Position numbers and translations under genes: made by a program. Below, piece after piece: positions 63,303-64,000 of a DNA stretch of 64,000 nucleotides. The notes under the pieces are model-generated. The model was not told where the DNA came from. It ran no database searches and saw only the letters and a list, made by a program, of their open reading frames with translations. This DNA is from Cedecea neteri (GTDB lineage: Bacteria > Pseudomonadota > Gammaproteobacteria > Enterobacterales > Enterobacteriaceae), in contig NZ_CP009451.1 of the NCBI RefSeq assembly GCF_000757825.1, positions 4,402,001 to 4,466,000 on the forward strand. Reading direction: 5' to 3'. Within the stretch, counting starts at the first letter, position 1. Each line of letters opens with the position of its first letter.

Positions 63303-63355
63303 AACACACCTCGGGACCGTGAAAACCCTGGTCGAGGTGGGACAACACGAGAGCA

Positions 63356-63469
63356 TCAGGCTCCGGCGAGACACACCAAAACGAAGAAGTGATCACAATC
63401 GATTTCATGTTTACTTTCCCGAACCGCCATTAAGGCAACGTTCGGGCAGCTACTAAATTCAGTATCCAT
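63356..63469 (-). CDS. Small ORF (37 aa) after the promoter, possible leader peptide
   Basis: ATG at 63469 follows AAGAGACTA and encodes MDTEFSSCPNVALMAVRESK followed by a hydrophobic end (FFVLVCLAGA). It is the first ORF after the predicted transcription start (about 63509). It is separated from the 81-aa ORF by 53 nt. Leader-peptide or small-protein function is inference. Confidence 0.3.
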   Translation of the reverse strand: MDTEFSSCPNVALMAVRESKHEIDCDHFFVLVCLAGA

Positions 63470-63515
63470 TAGTCTCTTATGTCAGGTTAGGAAAGGCCGC
63501 AACTTCGGCCCGTGA

Positions 63516-63544
63516 AATCTACCCATGAGCAATACTATTGTCAA
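63516..63544 (-). promoter_or_regulatory. Strong sigma-70 promoter on the minus strand
   Basis: A perfect -35 TTGACA (63539-63544) is followed after exactly 17 nt by TAGATT (63516-63521). It would start a transcript near 63509, reading toward the small ORFs and mgtA. Confidence 0.65.
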
Positions 63545-63599
63545 CCCGGCAATGTAAATTAAATTCGTTCGTTTATATTTCAGTGAGGAAATATTGAGT

Positions 63600-63951
63600 G
63601 AAGAGAATAAAGGGTATTTTTATCTCTCTTCCCGAGCAGTTTCTTTTCTTAAGCAAGAGGCTGTCTCTTGGTCATAAATACAGGGTTTTAAGTAGGTTCG
63701 GTAAAGGTTCCGTTCACTTCCAGAGCTGCTTCATATGTCACCACCGAACCGGTGAACGACTCGGGGAAGTCACCGTCACTTCCCCGAGACCCCGGACTCC
63801 CGGCTAAATAAATCGCCGCAAGCGGCAGACCTCCGTTTTATCTCCCAGTCCTGGGTCGGCTGAGATGCGTTCCCGACGCTCTCAGCCTCCGGTCGTTCCC
63901 GACGCCCGGACCCTGGCCAGTCGGAGAGAAAACGGAGGCGATTTAAGCCGG
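63600..63951. other. Densely structured DNA/RNA element, unidentified
   Basis: Nearly every part of this stretch is paired. Hairpin 63600-63631 (GAAGAGA/TCTCTTC with inner ATAAA/TTTAT). Hairpin 63654-63670 (CAAGAG/CTCTTG). Crossed pairs GGTTCGGT/ACCGAACC and CGTTCAC/GTGAACG at 63695-63758. An 11-bp hairpin CTCGGGGAAGT/ACTTCCCCGAG at 63760-63788. A nested palindrome 63800-63951 closed by CCGGCT/AGCCGG and CCTCCGTTTT/AAAACGGAGG, holding two inner hairpins. No conserved ORF or reverse transcriptase is seen. The coding strand is unknown. It may be a structured non-coding RNA, a mobile-element end or the leader of a gene beyond the window. Confidence 0.55.
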
Positions 63952-64000
63952 AACCGAGCCTCGCTTCAAACCCGCAGCTACACAGAACGTTACAGCTGCT

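Larger units (their letters stand above)
62744..63515 (-). promoter_or_regulatory. Probable long 5' leader region of mgtA
   Basis: About 770 bases separate a good minus-strand promoter from mgtA. The last 313 nt before mgtA hold no ORF; the upstream part holds two small ORFs. No obvious mgtL (proline-rich leader) sequence or PhoP box pair was found, only single TGTTTA half-sites near 62890 and 62965. Leader status is inferred from position. Confidence 0.4.

Noticed and set aside
63598..63807. 69-codon plus-strand frame beginning GTG at 63598
   Set aside because: It coincides with dense inverted repeats whose pairing explains the sequence better, and the product has no recognisable feature.
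63600..63951. Retron, CRISPR array or rRNA/tmRNA as explanation of the structured region
   Set aside because: No reverse transcriptase, no regular repeat-spacer pattern and no rRNA or tmRNA signature are visible within the window. A retron gene beyond 64000 cannot be excluded.

Overview
The window looks like chromosome of a non-E. coli member of the Enterobacteriaceae (Cedecea/Enterobacter/Kosakonia-like; genus not resolvable by eye). Most proteins are recognisable as close relatives of E. coli or Salmonella proteins (YeeO, MscM/YbdG, ErfK, Puu enzymes, Amn, NfsB, Nac, Cbl, ScsABCD, MtfA, YjbB, MgtA). The backbone corresponds to the E. coli region that carries four tRNA-Asn genes near amn, yeeO, nac, cbl, erfK, mtfA and serU. 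Here the four tRNA-Asn(GTT) genes are spread over about 44.5 kb (240, 13497, 23920, 44692), all on the minus strand. Each has its own TTGACA-17-TAATAT-type promoter and its own terminator.

Layout. 0.2-4.6 kb: tRNA-Asn 1, yeeO, mscM, ldtA/erfK, a DUF1471 protein. 4.9-12.5 kb: the putrescine utilisation cluster puuBCRD <-> puuA-puuP with PuuR-like operators, without puuE. 12.8-13.6 kb: a ChpSB/MazEF-type toxin-antitoxin pair and tRNA-Asn 2. 13.7-21.9 kb: M24 aminopeptidase, amn, a chemoreceptor, a LysR regulator, and an oxidoreductase/ABM/nitroreductase set. 22.0-24.0 kb: a convergent luxR/luxI quorum-sensing pair and tRNA-Asn 3. 24.2-33.1 kb: scsABCD, nac (with NtrC site and sigma-54 promoter), cbl, a sigma-28 chemoreceptor, and a Zur-box ZigA/COG0523 GTPase. 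33.2-38.6 kb: a TPP-riboswitch operon (tenA-thiZXY type), a luciferase-like monooxygenase, a small membrane protein and a gamma-glutamylcyclotransferase. 38.6-44.8 kb: a decayed genomic island next to tRNA-Asn 4. It holds an Ig-repeat protein, an Rpn nuclease tail, a hydroxyacyl-CoA dehydrogenase/hydrolase pair, an integrase fragment and a duplicated, internally deleted piece of the flanking gene.

44.9-49.8 kb: mtfA, tRNA-Ser(CGA), an EmrE-like SMR pump, a HdeD-like/papain-like membrane protein, a MASE1-PAS protein lacking an output domain, and an unknown membrane-anchored protein. 50.1-57.7 kb: a catabolic/transport locus (flavin monooxygenase, RidA, DUF1028, ArgE-like deacylase, LysR, ABC transporter with fused permease-ATPase), probably for an N-modified amino-acid-like compound. 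57.7-62.7 kb: DUF2493, YjbB Na/Pi symporter, a small membrane ORF, MgtA. 62.7-64.0 kb: no large gene. It has a good minus-strand sigma-70 promoter, two small ORFs upstream of mgtA, and at the right edge about 350 nt of dense inverted repeats, including a possible H-type pseudoknot and a 152-nt nested palindrome that I cannot assign to any known element.

The strongest candidates for new biology are the structured element at the right edge, the long ORF-containing leader region of mgtA, and the monooxygenase/RidA/DUF1028/deacylase transport locus. All family assignments come from reading the translated sequences; no database search was run.
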